64,000 bases of DNA from JACQFK01 sp964619955 (GTDB taxonomy: Bacteria; Planctomycetota; MHYJ01; JACPRB01), in NCBI GenBank assembly GCA_964619955.1, contig CAZUJF010000010.1:93188-157187 (forward strand), written 5' to 3'. Below are positions 61,716 to 64,000 of this stretch, in pieces. Each line of letters begins with the position of its first letter. Position 1 is the first letter of the stretch. The position numbers were made by a program, and so were the translations under genes. The notes beneath the pieces were generated by a model. The model worked only from the letters and a program-made list of their open reading frames with translations, searched no databases and was not told the origin of the DNA.

Positions 61716-62141
61716 ATGAAGTACTCAACCCTGCTGATCACACCCATAGCGGCTCTATGCATCTTGAACAACGCCTGCAGTGCGACGGGCCCGGGCGGGA
61801 ATGGAAAGCGGGAGCTCGCGCTTTCTTGGAACAAGAAACACGCGAAGGCGAACTTCGCCACCGGCAGGCTGGAGGACACGGCGACGCCGGCGAATGTCGT
61901 CCGCGTGCGCGCGTCGGTGACCCAGGTCGCGCTTCCGTTTCCAGACTCGCCTTCCATCGCCGGCGAACGGGCGTCCGCCGTATTCTCTGTCACCGCGGGA
62001 AGCGTTCCCACCTACCCCGACTGCACCCAGCTGAAGCTGAGCTACGATCCGTACCATAATCCCTTTGTCGTCGGGAGGACCTTCACGTTCCTGTTCCTGC
62101 CCGACGGCCGCTTCTGGTCCATTGATGGGGTGCGGTTCTAA
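61716..62141 (+). CDS. Small secreted or lipoprotein of unknown function
   Basis: A 141-aa protein with a signal sequence (LLITPIAALCILNNACSATG), perhaps a lipoprotein cleaved before Cys21. The mature part is one short beta-rich domain (VVRVRASVTQVALPFPDSPS, FVVGRTFTFLFLPDGRFWSI). No family recognised. GC bias is lower than in the oxidase or cytochrome genes. The start has no good ribosome site. It follows pgsA by 42 bp in the same direction. Confidence 0.65.
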   Translation: MKYSTLLITPIAALCILNNACSATGPGGNGKRELALSWNKKHAKANFATGRLEDTATPANVVRVRASVTQVALPFPDSPSIAGERASAVFSVTAGSVPTYPDCTQLKLSYDPYHNPFVVGRTFTFLFLPDGRFWSIDGVRF

Positions 62142-62260
62142 TCAGGCTGGGCTGACGCAAGCGGTCGGTTCAGGTTCGGCCACCTCTCCCCTGCCCTCTT
62201 TTCGTGATAACATCGAACCGGAGTGAAGACCCAAATGCCTCACGCCACCAGACCAGCGCC

Positions 62261-62341
62261 ATGAAGAAAAAGGTCCAACGCGAGGTGTTCAACAGGAACT
62301 TGCCTCTTCGCCGAACGGCGATTGCGGGCATGGCGGCATGA
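62261..62341 (+). CDS. Possible 26-aa upstream peptide
   Basis: ATG 62261 opens a 26-residue basic peptide (MKKKVQREVFNRNLPLRRTA...) whose TGA (62339-62341) overlaps the ATG of the next gene (ATGA). It has no ribosome site. It is either a translationally coupled leader or chance. Confidence 0.25.
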   Translation: MKKKVQREVFNRNLPLRRTAIAGMAA

Positions 62342-63600
62342 GCACCCCTCACCTGCTCCCCCGATCGATGAAGGCCGCCATCGGATGGGCCCTTCTCTGC
62401 ACTCTTGTGCCGGGCCTCCTATGGGGCTGGAGGGAGGCCGTGGTCGCGGGGAACTGGGCGGCCATGGAACAGGAAATCGACCGGCTACTGGCGGAAGCGC
62501 AAAGCCGTCCGGCCGAGAGGCCGGTCTTGCGCGGACCCGCCCTGCCGGGGAGGGCCTGGGAGAAGTATGACCAAGCGTTCAGCCAGCTGGACTTGCCCAA
62601 TCAAATCAGGCGCCGGCTCGAGAATCCGGATCTCCAAAGCCAGGACATGCTGGAGAACCAGGAATGGAAGGAACAATGTCTGCGAGCGCTGGCCCCCGCG
62701 GTGGAACCCTTCCGCGAGGGCTTGTCCCGGGCGAACGGGCAGCGCTACCGCAACTGGCAGGGGCCGGAGCAGAGGAAGTCGTCGAGCTTGGTCCCCCTGG
62801 GCCAGGCCCAGGCGATGGGCCTCGCCAAGGGGGGCGACGCGCGCGAGGCGGCCCGTTGGCTGCTTGATCTGATCCAGTTTTGCGGAGACTTTGGACGTAA
62901 TGGCAGCCTGGAGGATGCCCAAGAGGCCGGCATGCGCCGCGGACCGGTGCTCGCCGATCTTAAGAAGCTCATCCTCTCGGGGGCTCTCGGCCAAGCGGGT
63001 CACGCGGAACTCGCCCGAGAGCTGGAGCTGGCGGACCTGGCCTTCCCCTCGATCAAAGATGTCCTGCGAAACACCGCGTTGAGCCAGGGGTGCATGTACG
63101 TGGACCTCGCGCGCCACGGCACGCTGCTCGGTCCGGACGTACGACCCTCCTGGCGCTTCCTCTTCTCGGAGCGTGCGCTGATCACTGCGTCATTTTTCAG
63201 CGAGCTGGTCTGTCTGGAAAGGATGGCGGAGGCAGAGGGAAAGCCCTGGGCTGAGGCCCGGGAGGAGGAACAGCAGGCCCTCGCCAGATTCGATGCGGCG
63301 AGAAACCCCATCCTGGACCATCACGCATCTTGGTGGCCGATGGAACGTAAGAGCGGCTCCCTGCTGCAGGCAAACCGGGTGCAGCGCGCGCAGCTTCGTC
63401 TCCTCCTCGCCGCCGCGCGCTACTTGGCGACGGGAACAGTCGCGACCTTGGAGGATCCGTTCGGAACGCTTCTGCGTAATGTCCTGGAGGCGGACCGTCT
63501 CAGGATCTGGAGTGTCGGGCCGGACGGACTCGACCAGGGCGGCACAGGCGGGTGGGACTCAAAGCCTGGGGCGGACATCGTCCTGGAATTGAACCGCTAG
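62338..63600 (+). CDS. Membrane-anchored protein of unknown function
   Basis: A 420-aa protein with one N-terminal membrane helix (GWALLCTLVPGLLWGW) and a large, mainly helical extracytoplasmic part (EIDRLLAEAQSRPAERPVLR, QNQEWKEQC-like, RYLATGTVATLEDPFG). The C-terminus (IWSVGPDGLDQGGTGGWDSK) resembles the D/G-rich ends seen in type II pseudopilins and in planctomycete secreted proteins. No family is assigned. Composition is less GC-biased at third positions than in most genes of the window. The ATG overlaps a possible 26-aa leader peptide. Confidence 0.7.
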   Translation: MSTPHLLPRSMKAAIGWALLCTLVPGLLWGWREAVVAGNWAAMEQEIDRLLAEAQSRPAERPVLRGPALPGRAWEKYDQAFSQLDLPNQIRRRLENPDLQSQDMLENQEWKEQCLRALAPAVEPFREGLSRANGQRYRNWQGPEQRKSSSLVPLGQAQAMGLAKGGDAREAARWLLDLIQFCGDFGRNGSLEDAQEAGMRRGPVLADLKKLILSGALGQAGHAELARELELADLAFPSIKDVLRNTALSQGCMYVDLARHGTLLGPDVRPSWRFLFSERALITASFFSELVCLERMAEAEGKPWAEAREEEQQALARFDAARNPILDHHASWWPMERKSGSLLQANRVQRAQLRLLLAAARYLATGTVATLEDPFGTLLRNVLEADRLRIWSVGPDGLDQGGTGGWDSKPGADIVLELNR

Positions 63601-63624
63601 AGGCAGGCGCCTGTCGTCCCCGAT

Positions 63625-63645
63625 ATTCCCTATTCTTTATTCCCC
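63625..63645. repeat. AT-rich intergenic repeat
   Basis: ATTCCCTATTCTTTATTCCC at 63625-63644, in the 50-bp gap between convergent genes. It shares blocks with the inverted repeat at 58976-59032 (CTATTCTTTATTCC). Confidence 0.45.
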
Positions 63646-63650
63646 CCGCC

Positions 63651-64000
63651 TCACGCGAAGTCGATCTTCACGTCGTCCGCGACGCTGCCCAGGATGTGGT
63701 AGCCGCAGTTCGTCTCCTGCAGGATCGAGGCGGGCACGAACTCGCTCACGGGGCCGTGCGCCGCCAGCCGCGCGATGAAGCGCTGCCAGGTCATGCCCCC
63801 GCCGCACTCGCCGTCGAGCCAGAAACTGCGGTCCCGCGCCCCGAGGATCTCCCGCGGGCCGATGGACGCCGCCTTCGGCGGCACCCAGGACCAGTCCGAG
63901 CTGAACGAGTGCAGCGCGTTCTGCATGATCGTCATCGGGTTGAGCTCGACGATCCGCCCGTGCGCGCGCTTGTACGCCGCCAGGTCCCCCAGGAACTCGT
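63651..64000 (-). CDS. C-terminal part of a protein of unknown function (partial)
   Basis: The frame is open from the right edge (64000) to the stop at 63651, about 115 residues: LAAYKRAHGRIVELNPMTIM, QNALHSFSSDWSWVPPKAAS, GECGGGMTWQRFIARLAAHG and TNCGYHILGSVADDVKIDFA. The N-terminus lies outside the window. An internal ATG (63935) exists, but coding continues upstream of it in frame. I do not recognise the family. Confidence 0.7.
   Translation of the reverse strand, partial: EFLGDLAAYKRAHGRIVELNPMTIMQNALHSFSSDWSWVPPKAASIGPREILGARDRSFWLDGECGGGMTWQRFIARLAAHGPVSEFVPASILQETNCGYHILGSVADDVKIDFA

Overview
The window is a GC-rich bacterial chromosome segment with dense, mostly ATGA/GTGA-overlapping operons. 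The gene content points to Planctomycetota or a close PVC-type relative: a DUF1549/DUF1553 plus DUF1501 pair, a second DUF1501 gene, a very large ThuA/PVC-type dehydrogenase/haem-binding fusion, two ECF sigma-FecR pairs, a sulfatase, PA14-cytochrome c proteins and many secreted or lipoprotein beta-propellers. This assignment is an inference from gene families; there is no rRNA or marker gene to confirm it. I saw no CRISPR array, transposase, integrase or phage module.

Layout. 1-9.3 kb: two ECF sigma/FecR modules (the first runs off the left edge) with a SUMF1-like protein, a NIPSNAP protein and a kelch-like propeller. 9.3-14.2 kb: an Acg-like nitroreductase homologue, a 490-bp gene-free stretch, and a cytochrome c oxidase operon (subunits II, I, III, IV) of the A2 type. 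14.2-16.2 kb: two tandem secreted thioredoxin-fold genes whose reading frames are interrupted only by TGA codons at the redox-active positions (U-x4-U and U-G-P-C); each has a bacterial SECIS-like hairpin at the right distance. I read both as selenoproteins. 16.2-28.2 kb: a PC4-like small protein, a TPR protein, the DUF1549/DUF1501 pair, a pentahaem cytochrome, a DUF885 protein, a divergent enolase, a DEAD-box helicase and tRNA-Asp. 28.3-31.8 kb: an SMP-30 lipoprotein, a peptide-binding lipoprotein and an XRE/S24-like regulator. 31.8-42.3 kb: a catabolic-looking cluster (cupin, TIM-barrel 'PEP hydrolase', Tm-1/UPF0261 protein, 1643-aa ThuA-dehydrogenase-cytochrome fusion) divergent from a sigma-54 activator whose sensor domain is the same TIM barrel as the enzyme. 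42.3-64 kb: mixed membrane, secreted and signalling genes, including an NRDE/TANGO2-like gene with one in-frame TGA, a MASE1-CHASE-PAS histidine kinase, a sulfatase, a quinone oxidoreductase, a CheY-like regulator, a PP2C phosphatase, a WD40 protein and PgsA.

Regulation. Six near-consensus sigma-54 promoters (TGGCAY-N5-TTGC) can be read directly, at 9307, 10436, 10785, 16348, 30987 and 47800. They sit before the nitroreductase homologue, a gene-free stretch with a 13-bp hairpin, the oxidase operon, the PC4-like gene, the XRE-like regulator and the sensor kinase. Several carry palindromes about 65-115 bp upstream that look like activator sites: a GTTAC-N5-GTAAC pair 20 bp apart, a GGAA-N1-2-TTCC pair, and a CGACA-N4-TGTCG motif shared by two promoters. 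Housekeeping-type promoters are also visible before tRNA-Asp, the pentahaem gene, the DUF1549 gene and a 59-aa small gene.

The two observations I would chase first are the tandem selenoprotein pair beside the oxidase operon and the sigma-54 promoter network.
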